DNA of 64,000 nt from positions 434,001-498,000 of the forward strand of contig NC_054389.1 of assembly GCF_001625195.1 (NCBI RefSeq). The letters run 5' to 3'. This document shows, in pieces, positions 1 to 12,330 of this stretch. This DNA comes from Drechmeria coniospora (taxonomy: Eukaryota > Ascomycota > Sordariomycetes > Hypocreales > Ophiocordycipitaceae). Made by a program: the position numbers and the translations under genes. The stretch's first letter is position 1, and every line of letters starts with the position of its first letter. The notes beneath the pieces were generated by a model. That model was not told the origin of the DNA. It worked only from the letters and a program-made list of their open reading frames with translations, and did not search any database.

Positions 1-3000
1 TCCAATGGTGGTAGACGTAACCAGTCCGCCTGTAGCAGTAACAATAATAGTAGTAATACAGCTAACTGTACATCCAGGAGGAGGTGGGATCGTACTAGTA
101 CCAGCTGTTGGGCCAAACGTTGTTGTTGTAGTAATACTACCAGTATCGGTAACAATAATACTCGTAATACAGTTAACCGTACAGCCAACGGGTGGCAAGA
201 CAGTAGTAGTACCAGCCGTTGGTCCAAAGGTGGTAGACGTAACCAGTCCGCCTGTAGCAGTAACAATAATAGTAGTAATACAACTAACTGTACATCCAGG
301 AGGAGGTGAGATCGTACTGGTGCCAGCTGTTGGGCCAAACGTTGTTCTTGTAGTAACACTACCAGTAGCGGTAACAATAATACTCGTAATACAGTTATCC
401 GTACAGCCAACGGGTGGTAAGACAGTAGTAGTACCAGCCGTTGGTCCAAAGGTAGTAGATGTAACTAGTCCACCGGTAGTAGTCATGATAATAGTAGTAA
501 TACAGCTAACTGTACATCCAGGAGGAGGTGGGATCGTACTAGTACCAGCTGTTGGGCCAAACGTTGTTGTCGTAGTAATACTACCAGTATCGGTAACAAT
601 AATACTCGTAATACAGTTGACCGTACAGCCAACGGGTGGCAAGACAGTAGTAGTACCCGCCGTTGGTCCAAAGGTGGTAGACGTAACCAGTCCACCTGTA
701 GCAGTAACAATAATAGTAGTAATACAACTAACTGTACATCCAGGAGGAGGTGAGATCGTACTGGTGCCAGCTGTTGGGCCAAACGTTGTTCTTGTAGTAA
801 CACTACCAGTAGCGGTAACAATAATACTCGTAATACAGTTGACCGTACAGCCAACGGTTGGCAAGACAGTAGAAGTACCAGCCGTTGGTCCAAAGGTGGT
901 AGACGTAACCAGTCCGCCTGTAGCAGTAACAATAATAGTAGTAATACAACTAACTGTACATCTAGGAGGAGGTGAGATCGTACTGGTGCCAGCTGTTGGG
1001 CCAAACGTTGTTCTTGTAGTAACACTACCAGTAGCGGTAACAATAATACTCGTAATACAGTTATCCGTACAGCCAACGGGTGGCAAGACAGTAGAAGTAC
1101 CAGCCGTTGGTCCAAAGGTAGTAGACGTAACCAGTCCGCCTGTAGCAGTAACAATAATAGTAGTAATACAGCTAACTGTACATCCAGGAGGAGGTGGGAT
1201 CGTACTAGTACCAGCTGTTGGGCCAAACGTTGTTGTCGTAGTAATACTACCAGTATCGGTAACAATAATACTCGTAATACAGTTGACCATACAGCCAACG
1301 GGTGGCAAGACAGTAGTAGTACCCGCTGTTGGTCCAATGGTGGTAGACGTAACCAGTCCGCCTGTAGCAGTAACAATAATAGTAGTAATACAACTAACAG
1401 TACATCCAGGAGGAGGTGAGATCGTACTGGTACCAGCTGTTGGGCCAAACGTTGTTCTTGTAGTAACACTACCAGTAGCGGTAACAATAATACTCGTAAT
1501 ACAGTTGACCGTACAGCCAACGGGTGGCAAGACAGTAGTAGTACCAGCCGTTGGTCCAAAGGTGGTAGACGTAACCAGTCCGCCTGTAGCAGTAACAATA
1601 ACAGTAGTAATACAACTAACTGTACATCCAGGAGGAGGTAAGATCGTACTGGTGCCAGCTGTTGGGCCAAAAGTTGTTCTTATAGTAACACTACCAGTAG
1701 CGGTAACAATAATACTCGTAATACAGTTATCCGTACAGCCAACGGGTGGCAAGACAGTAGTAGTACCAGCCGTTGGTCCAAAGGTGGTAGACGTAACCAG
1801 TCCGCCTGTAACAGTAACAATAATAGTAGTAATACAACTAACTGTACATCCAGGAGGAGGTGAGATCGTACTGGTGCCAGATGTTGGGCCAAACGTTGTT
1901 CTTGTAGTAACACTACCAGTAGCGGTAACAATAATACTCGTAATACAGTTATCCGTACAGCCAACGGGTGGCAAGACAGTAGTAGTACCAGCCGTTGGTC
2001 CAATGGTGGTAGACGTAACCAGTCCGCCTGTAGCAGTAACAATAATAGTAGTAATACAACTAACTGTACATCCAGGAGGAGGTGGGATCGTACTAGTACC
2101 AGCTGTTGGGCCAAACGTTGTTGTTGTAGTAATACTACCAGTATCGGTAACAATAATACTCGTAATACAGTTGACCGTACAGCCAACGGGTGGCAAGACA
2201 GTAGTAGTACCCGCCGTTGGTCCAATGGTGGTAGACGTAACCAGTCCGCCTGTAGCAGTAACAATAATAGTAGTAATACAACTAACTGTACATCCAGGAG
2301 GAGGTGAGATCGTACTGGTGCCAGCTGTTGGGCCAAACGTTGTTCTTGTAGTAACACTACCAGTAGCGGTAACAATAATACTCGTAATACAGTTATCCGT
2401 ACAGCCAACGGGTGGCAAGACAGTAGAAGTACCAGCCGTTGGTCCAAAGGTGGTAGACGTAACCAGTCCGCCTGTAGCAGTAACAATAATAGTAGTAATA
2501 CAACTAACTGTACATCCAGGAGGAGGTGAGATCGTACTGGTGCCAGCTGTTGGGCCAAACGTTGTTCTTGTAGTAACACTACCGGTAGCGGTAACAATAA
2601 TACTCGTAATACAGTTATCCGTACAGCCAACGGGTGGTAAGACAGTAGTAGTACCAGCCGTTGGTCCAAAGGTAGTAGATGTAACTAGTCCACCGGTAGT
2701 AGTCATGATAATAGTAGTAATACAGCTAACTGTACATCCAGGAGGAGGTGAGATCGTACTAGTACCAGCTGTTGGGCCAAACGTTGTTGTTGTAGTAATA
2801 CTACCAGTATCGGTAACAATAATACTCGTAATACAGTTAACCGTACAGCCAACGGGTGGCAAGACAGTAGTAGTACCAGCCGTTGGTCCAAAGGTAGTAG
2901 ATGTAACTAGTCCACCTATAGTAGTAATAATAATAGTAGTAATACAGCTAACTGTACATCCAGGAGGAGGTGAGATCGTACTGGTGCCAGCTGTTGGGCC

Positions 3001-6000
3001 AAACGTTGTTCTTGTAGTAACACTACCAGTAGCGGTAACAATAATACTCGTAATACAGTTATCCGTACAGCCAACGGGTGGCAAGACAGTAGTAGTACCA
3101 GCCGTTGGTCCAAAGGTAGTAGATGTAACTAGTCCACCGGTAGTATTAATGATAATAGTAGTAATACAGCTAACTGTACATCCAGGAGGAGGTGAGATCG
3201 TACTAGTACCAGCTGTTGGGCCAAACGTTGTTGTTGTAGTAATACTACCAGTATCGGTAACAATAATACTCGTAATACAGTTATCCGTACAGCCAACGGG
3301 TGGCAAGACAGTAGTAGTACCAGCCGTTGGTCCAAAGGTGGTAGACGTAACCAGTCCGCCTGTAGCAGTAACAATAATAGTAGTAATACAACTAACTGTA
3401 CATCCAGGAGGAGGTGGGATCGTACTAGTACCAGCTGTTGGGCCAAACGTTGTTGTTGTAGTAATACTACCAGTATCGGTAACAATAATACTCGTAATAC
3501 AGTTATCCGTACAGCCAACGGTTGGCAAGACAGTAGAAGTACCAGCCGTTGGTCCAAAGGTGGTAGACGTAACCAGTCCGCCTGTAGCAGTAACAATAAT
3601 AGTAGTAATACAACTAACTGTACATCCAGGAGGAGGTGAGATCGTACTAGTGCCAGCTGTTGGGCCAAACGTTGTTCTTGTAGTAACACTACCAGTAGCG
3701 GTAACAATAATACTCGTAATACAGTTGACCGTACAGCCAACGGGTGGCAAGACAGTAGAAGTACCAGCCGTTGGTCCAAAGGTGGTAGACGTAACCAGTC
3801 CGCCTGTAGCAGTAACAATAATAGTAGTACTACAGCTAACTGTACATCCAGGAGGAGGTGGGATCGTACTAGTACCAGCCGTTGGTCCAAAGGTAGTAGA
3901 CGTAACTAGTTCACCAGTAGTAGTAACGACAATAGTAGTAATACAGCTAACTGTACATCTAGGAGGCAGTGAGATCGTACTGGTGCCAACCGTTGGGCCA
4001 AACGTTGTTGTAGTAGTAATACTACCAGTAGCGGTAATAATAATACTAGTAATACAGTTAATCGTACAGCCAACGGGTGGCAAGACAGTATCGGTACCAG
4101 CCGTAGGTCCAAAGGTAGTGGACGTAACCAGTCCGCCCGTAGTAGTAATGACAATAGTAGTAATACAGCTAACTATGCATCCAGGAGGAGGTAGGATCGT
4201 ACTGGTACCAGCGGTCGGGCCAAACGTTGTTCTTTTGGTAACACTACCGGTAGCAGTAACAATAATGCTCGTAATACAGTTAACCGTACAGCCAACGGGT
4301 GGCAATACAGTGGTAGTACCAGCCGTTGGTCCAAAGGTAGTAGATGTAAACAGTCCACCTGTAGTAGTAGCGACAATAGTAGTAATACAGCTAACTGTAC
4401 ATCCAGGAGGAGGTGATATCGTACTGGTGCCATCCGTCAGGCCAAACGTTGTTGTAGTAGTAATACCACCAGTAGCGGTAATAATAATACTCGTAACACA
4501 GTTGACCGTACAGCCAACGAGCGGGAAGATAGTAGTAGTACCAGCCGTCGGTCCAAAGGTAGTAGATGTAACCAGTCCGCCTGTAGTAGTAATAACAATA
4601 GTAGTAATACAGCTAATGGTACATCCAGGAGGAGGTAAGAGCGTACTAGTACCAGCCGTCGGGCCAAACATTATTGATGTAGTAATATAACCAGTAGCGG
4701 TAATAATAATACTCGTAATACAATTGACTGTACAGCCAACGGGTGGTAAGAGAGTAGTAGTACCAGCCGTTGGTCCAAAGGTAGTAGATGTAACCAGTCC
4801 GCCTGTAGTAGTAACCACAATAGTAGTAGTACAGCTAACTGTGCATCCAGGAGGAGGTAGTATCGTGCTCGTACCAGACGTTGGGCCAAACGTTGTTATT
4901 GTGGTAATACCACCAGTAGCGGTAACAATAATACTCGTAATACAGTTGACCGTACAGCCAATAGGCGGCAAGACCGTGGTAGTACCAGCTGTTGGTCCAA
5001 AGGTAGTAGATGTAACCAGTCCACCGGTAGTAGTAACGACAATAGTAGTAATACAGCTAACTGTACATCCAGGAGGTGGTGGGATCGTACTAGTGCCAGC
5101 TGTTGGGCCAATTGTTGTTGTTGTAGCAATACTACCAGTAGCGGTAACAATAATACTCGTAACACAGTTAACCGTACAGCCAACGGGTGGCATGACAGTA
5201 GTAGTACCAGCCGTTGGTCCAAAGGTGGTAGACGTAACCAGTCCGCCTGTAGTAGTAACTACAATAGTAGTAATACAGCTAACTGTACATCCAGGAGGAG
5301 GTGGGATTGTACTAGTACCAGCTGTTGGGCCAAATGTTGTTGTTGTAGTAATACTACCAGTATCGGTAACAATAATACTCGTAATACAGTTGACCGTACA
5401 GCCAACGGGTGGTAAGACAGTAGTAGTACCCGCCGTTGGTCCAAAGGTAGTAGATATAACTAGTCCACTGGTAGTAGTAACAATAATAGTAGTAATACAG
5501 CTAACTGTACATCCAGGAGGAGGTGGGATCGTGCTCGTACCAGGCGTTGGGCCAACTGTCGTTTTTGTAGTAATATTACCCGTAGCCGTAACAATAATTG
5601 TAGTTATACAGTTAATCGTGCAGCCAGGATGCGGTGGGATTGTGCTTGTTCCAGCCGTTGGTCCAAAGGTAGTAGTCGTAGCAATGCCTCCAGTAAGAGT
5701 AACAATAATTCGTGTAAAGCAGTCCACTGTACAACCCACAGGGGGCGGGATTGTGCTGGTACCAGCTGTTGGTCCAAAGGTAATAGACGTAGTTAAGCCA
5801 CCGGTAGTAGTAACAACAATTGTAGTAATACAGTTGACCGTGCATCCAGGTGGAGGTGGAAATATGCTGGTACCAGCTGTCGGTCCAAATGTAGTGGTCG
5901 TAATAAGGCCTCCTGTAAGGGTAACAATAATCTGGGTTACGCAGTTAGTTGTGCACCCTACGGGAGGCGGGATCGTGCTCGTGCCAGGTGTTGTTCCGAA

Positions 6001-7690
6001 GGTGGTGGAAGTAGTGAAACCGCCAGTAGTAGTAACAATGATTGTTGTAACACAATTGACCGTACATCCTGGCGGCGGCGGGATTGTGCTAGTGCCGGCC
6101 GTTGGGCCAAACGCAGTAGACGTAACAATGCCTCCGGTAAGCGTAATAATAATTTGTGTTAAGCAGTTGACTGTGCAACCTAGGGGAGGCGGGATCGTAC
6201 TGGTACCCAGAGTTGGGCCAAATGTTGTAGATGTAGTCAACCCTGCAGTGGCAGTGACAATAATGGTAGTAACACAGTTCGAGGTACATCCGGCCGGTGG
6301 TAGAATCGTGCTTGTGCCTTGAGTTGGTCCATAGGTCGTCTGCGTCAAGACTCCACCAGTAATAGTAATAATGATTTGCGTATAGCAGTTTGCAGTACAT
6401 CCAACTGGCGGTAGGATTGTACTTGTTCCAGCAGTCGGCCCAACAGTAATAGAGGTGCTGAATCTATCAGTAACTGTAACAATAATTGTAGTAATGCAGT
6501 TGACGGTGCATCCCACTGGTGGTGGGATGGTGCTCGTGCCAGTAGTTGACCCAAATGTTGTAATAGTACGTACTCTACCGGTAATGGTAATAATGATTTG
6601 CGTAAAGCAGTTGGCCGTGCATCCCACCGGCGGGTCAATTTTGCTTGTGCCAGCAGTAGGGCCAAAGGTCGTAATAGTTCTAGGTCGACCAGTAGTGACA
6701 TCCGTAATGATAATGGTTGCTGGGCAGTTGCCAATACATCCCGACGGAGGCAAGATAGTGCTTGTTCCAGCCGTTAGTCCTTGGGTTGACTGTGTAACTA
6801 CGTCTGTAGTAGCCTCAGTGATGATGATTTGTGTAAAGCAATTGACTGTGCAGCCAACAGGCAGCGTAACAGTGCTGGTGCCTGCAATTGGCCCAAACGT
6901 CGAAACGGTGCTGTATCCGCCAGTAACTGTGATAATAATTTGCGTAACGCAGTTGGCCGTGCACCCGACTGGCGGAGGTATCGTACTCGTTCCGGCCGTC
7001 GGTCCGTACGTCAATTTTGTAATAATACCTGGGGTTAAAATAGTGATAATAACCCTCGTGGGACAATAGCCGACACATCCAGGCGTAGGCGGGATCGTGC
7101 TTGTTCCAGCCGTCGGCCCGTATGTAGATTCGGTAGTTGTACCGCCTGAAGGGCCGACAGTTATAATGATTCTTGTAGGGCAGTTTCCTTTGCAGCCAGG
7201 CGGCGGCGGAATGGTGCTTGTGCCTGGTACCGGTCCGTCCGTCAATTCGGTCGTGTATCCTCCCGTGCCCGTTACGATAATTCTGATGGTGCAATCGACC
7301 GTGCATTCGGGCGGCGGTAAAACGGTACTCGTACCAGGCGTCGGTCCAAACGTCGACTCGACCACGACGGTAACGATGACTCTCGTAGGGCAGCTGCCTA
7401 TACATCCAGCTGGGGGCAATATTGTACTCGTCCCTGGCACCAGTCCAGATGTTACCTCGGTCAGAACGCCGGGGATCTCTGTTACAATAACCTTCGTAAC
7501 GCAACTATTTACACATCCTGGCGGCGGCAGAATCGTACTCGTGCCGGGCGTTGGGCCAAATACCGTCTCGGTAATAAGGCTGCCGGTTAGGGTAACGATG
7601 ATTTGTATTTTACAGTCAGCGGTACATCCTGGCGGTGGCATAACCATATTGGTTCCGGGTACCGGTCCGAAGGTTGTTACCGTGGTATAC
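1..7690. repeat. 222-bp coding tandem array in the adhesin gene
   Basis: The period is 222 bp (position 1 repeats at 223 and onward), built from two related half-units of about 111 bp. Copies between 1 and about 3,900 are almost identical. Copies between about 5.5 and 7.7 kb are strongly diverged but keep length and frame. One half-unit is missing around 3,840-3,890, where two same-type halves are joined. The pattern fits recent unequal exchange or gene conversion at the C-terminal-encoding end and older copies near the signal peptide. Confidence 0.9.
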
Positions 7691-8322
7691 AGAGAGTAGG
7701 AGGTAGGATCAACGATAATAACCGTTCCTGTAGAAAAGGTCCCCGTTGGTGCTAGCGTAATCGTATATTGTACTGATCTTGTCCCCCTGCTCGTTAAGGT
7801 CGTATACGGGCCGGTAAATGTCTTCTTCGGCTCGACAATTACAACGGTCCCTATTTTGTCCGAGCTCCCTGGCGGTAGCGATAGCGTTACCGTTTTCGTG
7901 CCAGTTCCAATTGCGGTAATGGTCGTGTATGGTCCCGTAAACGTCTGCAGCGTTGTGCTTGGCGCTACTATTATAATTGTTCCCGTCTTGCCTGTTCCCG
8001 TAGGATTCAATGATATTATCGAGGGAGCTGTTCCAGTACCAATACCAGTAATAGTAGTATATGGTCCCGTAAAAGTGGTTGGCCGGTATGAAGTGTATGT
8101 TCTGGTCCTTATGTTAGCTTTACGACTTTAATAAGGCAGGGGGCAGATGGGCATGCCATACTGAATATTGTAGCTTTCTATAGTCGTTCCGGAGCAAATA
8201 ATCTGAAATGGCTGAAACTCAATAATTACGGTGCCTTCATTATTGTACTGGGCCTTTTGTCCGTAAGCGAGGTATATACATAACTGAAAGACAGCTAATT
8301 TTGCTAAATGTTTAAGATGCAT
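1..8322 (-). CDS. Giant secreted repeat adhesin (C-terminus beyond left edge)
   Basis: Starts at the ATG at 8322 (MHLKHLAKLAVFQLCIYLAYG), a clear signal peptide. Exon 1 is 8322-8162. A 60-nt intron (8161-8102; donor GTATGG, branch GCTAAC, acceptor CAG) removes an in-frame TAA. Exon 2 runs from 8101 off the left edge with no stop, giving at least 2,754 residues. After the signal peptide come three TFTGPYTT-type repeats typical of fungal flocculin/GLEYA-like adhesins (about 7.7-8.1 kb). These are followed by about 35 copies of a 74-residue double repeat. Each half-unit carries FGPTAGT, a Pro run and a GCTV(N/S)C box, so there is one CxxxC per half. Composition is Thr/Ile/Gly/Pro-rich with almost no Met, as expected for a glycosylated cell-wall protein. 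The likely role is a surface or spore adhesin. Ligand and anchor (a GPI signal would be off-window) are unknown. Confidence 0.82.
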
Positions 8323-9840
8323 TATATACTTGCTATGCACCAGAGTCCAATTATACGGCCGGTTTCAGAGAGTTGTATGTGTATATAGTTAATATAAAAT
8401 TGTGACTTTCGTGGAGCAGTTCAAAAGTAACTACTGTTAGAGATAGGATATGTACTACTAAAACAATAGCATAAGGCGATATTGTTGTATAATCTTTAGT
8501 AAAGTATTGTAATGAGATGCCCTTCCCAAGCCTGCTTATACGTGGATGCAATCCTTTTATATATCCCGTACATTCTTCGGCTTAGACTGCTCGTTATTTG
8601 CATTATCAGCCTGTACTGCAAGTATATACCGCAGCTCCGGGCAAAGTTAAAATGACAAGTCGAAGCTAGCAATAATCAATCACTACATATACTACGACCT
8701 AATCGGGTTGTCTCGTAAAGAATACTACATGCCAATTGGTACGAAAGGCTTAATTATTGTATTCCCCCCCCACTGTTGCGTGACTTATAAAGCTTAATGG
8801 TCGGTAAAGAGTACCGGATGGTAAGTGCCATTATCCCTAGGGTGGGTCGTTAAACACTATTAGAACTCAAAATATCAACTGGTACGATAAGGCAGGAAGC
8901 ATTGCGGCCGAAAGTAGATCTGCTAAAACAGGAATATAATACTTAATGCACTGTACGTCCCAGACGTAAACGGCGATAGAGGCTATTTTTAGGCCGTTGT
9001 TAGCAAACCTTACTAGGCTAGCGAGCAATATAGCTAGATAATTTATCGCTTTAGTGTACTATGATGATTAAAACCTTGTCCTTTATTGCACGCTAAACGT
9101 TGCTCTGGCTATAGGAAGCAGTATATGTTATCCGATAAAACAACAACCCGCGCTTCTCTATTCTTACTTCAATCATCGAGGAGCGAGTAGCTCAATTCTT
9201 ACATAACCACCTATGCTTGTATGTACGAGGCACAGCACAATCAAAGCCCGTCAAGCCCGCCATACTAGCTGGCTGGCCTAGTTGGCTGCTAACAGTTAGC
9301 CTTACGATATCGGCTTGGTGGTGTAGTAACCAGAATGTATAAGATTTCACATAAAGATTACTGCCACCAAACCTAGAACAATAGAAAACCTTTTGCTCCT
9401 TATTGACTAGTCATATGCTGTACTTGTATAGTTTCAAACCTACATCAAAATGGGATGTTGAAAGGGGAAACTGAGTTCAACTATTGAAAAGCCAAGGGCT
9501 ATCAGAGAACACTCCCCGGCCCCTATTATTACGTATACGAATACAAACTACGTTGTATTGGTACACTGGAACTTTAGAAGAGCGCATAATCGCTACGCGC
9601 AATAATAACAAGATTACCCGGGCCTTCCGGCTAAGGGAGTACTCGCTGGCCACGTTAATGTAGCGCGCGTGCGGCCCAGAACATCTAAGGGCATCACAGA
9701 CCTGTTATTGCCTCAAACTTCTATCGTATTGACAAAGCTGATGCTTTATCAATTAGCTACGCTTATAAGGGCCGTTGCTGCTCTTCCTAACAATTGTACT
9801 TGGGCAAAGCCCAAGACCATAACACCAGCGTACTAATATA
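8323..9840. other. AT-rich intergenic DNA upstream of the adhesin
   Basis: This is the promoter side of the minus-strand adhesin gene and the start of the AT-rich island. I see no open frame that resembles a protein, and no RNA gene. The composition resembles the decayed retroelement DNA further right, so it may be old element sequence beyond recognition. Confidence 0.6.
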
Positions 9841-10258
9841 GTGTAAATAGTATGAACTTACACTTATTATACTTTGTAACAGCCGATCTTCCTACAATTC
9901 CCCTCCTTCTCAATCTTAGTTGGGCCAGGCAGGTTATATCCTAATATTGTAGTTTACATATACTGTCCTTATTCTAAGTCGACTCGTAAACCGACTCGTA
10001 AACCGACTCGTCAACCGAATTATCAACCGACTCGTCAACCGACTCGTCAACCGACTCGTCAACCAACTCGTCAACCAACTCGTCAACCAACTCGTATGAT
10101 TTAGACTTACAGTAATCCACTGTGGCTAGTGGGTCTACTGTATAGTAGTCCACTATGACTAGTCAAAAGTATATCCACCACACTACTTTTAGTATATTAC
10201 TACTACAGTGTAAATAGTATGAACTCACACTTATTATACTGTGTAACAGCCGATCTTC
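9841..10258. repeat. 51-bp direct repeat pair enclosing a 12-bp tandem array
   Basis: Positions 9841-9891 and 10208-10258 match at 49 of 51 bases, in the same orientation, 367 bp apart. Between them (9980-10095) lies an array of about nine or ten copies of a 12-bp unit close to CGACTCGTCAAC. Similar direct repeats around a short body could be LTR remnants or a local duplication. No coding potential is visible. Confidence 0.75.
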
Positions 10259-10483
10259 TGATATACTACCTCTTGCAATTTGTGTGCGCAAGAGGAGGGG
10301 GTAGTGGAAGTGTATCGCACGGACCAGGGAATCAATTACGCTATTAGTAACAGTAAAATGGGTGCCAGTTAGTAACTGGGTAGGAATGCAAACTCGGGGT
10401 GCCAAATTATACAAACGAATGCAATTATTCTATCAAGTACAGTACAGGAGAGATAGGACTATTTATGCCTAAGAGGTAGTACT

Positions 10484-10962
10484 TGTTACGAACCAACATG
10501 CATGCAAGCTATGACTAAGGACGACAGGGCCAGGGACGAGCCTTAAGTACAGACACAGGGACAAGAGGAGTCAGGTACGTACAGCAGAAGTAGTACGTAC
10601 ACAAGAGGGGTTATATACGCGGTTACGTGATATACGGTAAGTGGATCATTTGGATCACCGTAAGCCGCGTGAGCCAAGCTCACTTAGATCACCGTAAGCC
10701 GCGTGAGCCAGGCTCACTTAGATTACGGTAAGCAGCGTGATCCAGCAAGAGCAATAAAGGAACGAACAAGTATATAAAGAACAGTCTTTACCCTTAGCCA
10801 GATAGTTAGTTCTTTATTAATCAATCTAAGCAATCAGTTCATTATTGATTGAGAAGTCTTAAAAGCTTCTTAACGGAACTCTTAGTAGATATACTGTTTA
10901 CAGTAAGCCTGACTTACTACCTAAGTGACAGAACCCTTAGGACGCTTTAAGCATCCGTTACA
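10484..10962 (+). mobile_element. 5' LTR of a Ty3/gypsy relic
   Basis: The segment begins TGTTACG and ends CGTTACA, the TG...CA form of an LTR. It sits directly upstream of a gag relic in the same orientation. A TATAAA-like box lies near 10,770. Inside it, near 10,645-10,720, a roughly 38-bp unit containing GATCACCGTAAGCCGCGTGA is repeated in tandem. No matching 3' LTR is in the window, so boundaries rest on termini and position only. Confidence 0.6.
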
Positions 10963-11010
10963 TTTTGATTAATCCTGTTCGGTGAGTTACCCTTATAAAC
11001 CTCGAGCAGT

Positions 11011-12330
11011 ATGTCTACTACTAGCGGTACGACCCAGAACCCTGGGCAGATGCTTGCCCAGATGAAAGCCGAGATCCTTATACTTCGGGAGTAAATCCGA
11101 AGCTATAAAGGAAGACCAGGCATATATAAGTTCCCCAAACCTAAGTTATTTGACGGGCAAAAGGGCAATATACAATCCTTCTTAACCTAGGCTCAAGCAT
11201 ACCTTCGGGTAAATATCTCTATTACTGGACCCGCTGTAAAAATGATTTGTATTGGCAACCTCTTAATAGGAAAGGCTTTTGAATAGTAGGAGCCTACCCT
11301 ACGAGACTACCTAGATTATAAGAAAGATACAGAAAGGGATAAGGAGACAAACAATACCTTTATTAGTAATAAGGCCTTCGAACAGCGACTTATAACCGCT
11401 TTCAGAGACCCGGATGAAGAAAGGACTGCTACACGTTACCTAAAGAATTTACGATAGACCGGATCGGCTATGCATTACAATTGGGAGTTCCGATGCTACT
11501 TAACTAAGCTGGACCTTAGTAAAGCTGCTCTTATAGAGTACTTCTATAATGGACTTCCCAAGGATGTGAAAGACGAACTTAGTAAGGCCGACAAGCCTGA
11601 GGAATTTAACGACTATATAGAAATAGCAATTAAAATTAACAACGGTAATTACTAATGCTATCTGGAACGAGGAGGCAAAGAGGGACGCTTTACAAGACCC
11701 TATACTCTACAACCTAACTAAGGAAAGACTTATCGACACCGCTCTACGGCATATGGACAATACGGCGGACCAATATGGCTCGACGCAGCTCAACGCGACT
11801 AGAAAGCAAAGACTTACTATAACTACGGAAAAACGTAACACTTTGCCAACAAATGTTACTAAAAGAAGAAACGGGACTGGAAGCTAGTTCCCAAACGGAA
11901 GATATATATAGCTACCCGAGAAACGGTAGACTATAACTTACTTTACTTTTCAGGATACTATAATAACGTATGCTTAACATACAAATCCGATAAGGACGGT
12001 GCCAACTAGTACCCTAGGGCACCTAGCAAGGAGAAACTTACTAACCCTTTACATACGAGATTCCCTTCCGGGCTAAACGAATGGGATTTCGTTTAGACTT
12101 AAACAAAACAACCCATAAGACCCCAATAGGCCCTAGACTCAGACCCAAACCGGAATACGGATAATTGGATTACGCACAATCCAACTCCTCAATAAGACTA
12201 AGACGAAATAAATACCTAGACCCAGCTACCCTCCGGATGGGAGGAAGCTAAGGAAATAATTCAGACGATCGCAGCGGAGTCACGCGCTAGACACGTCAAA
12301 AATAAGGACTTTACGAATACCTAGTGTTAA
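11011..12330 (+). pseudogene. Ty3/gypsy gag, broken by stops
   Basis: One reading frame from the ATG at 11011 gives a retrotransposon Gag interrupted by several TAA/TAG codons (for example 11092 and 11188). The intact 61-codon piece 11470-11655 (NWEFRCYLTKLDLSKAALIE...) is the classic gag core with GLPKDVKDELS. In the same frame, 11811-11870 reads as a CCHC zinc knuckle in which the first two Cys are Tyr. Most stops sit where a Gln codon is expected (CAA/CAG to TAA/TAG). These are C:G to T:A changes, the signature of repeat-induced point mutation. No protease or polymerase follows, so the copy is dead and truncated. Confidence 0.75.

Noticed and set aside
483..6734. Leu-rich minus-strand open frames
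   Set aside because: These are out-of-frame readings of the same array, broken repeatedly while the adhesin frame is continuous.
5..7699. Long plus-strand open frames (1561, 532, 204 and 200 codons)
   Set aside because: They are the antisense of the repeat-bearing adhesin. They have no signal peptide, a meaningless Val/Pro composition, and break where the true minus frame stays open.
9980..10095. CRISPR-like array
   Set aside because: The 12-bp units are contiguous without spacers, and the genome is eukaryotic.
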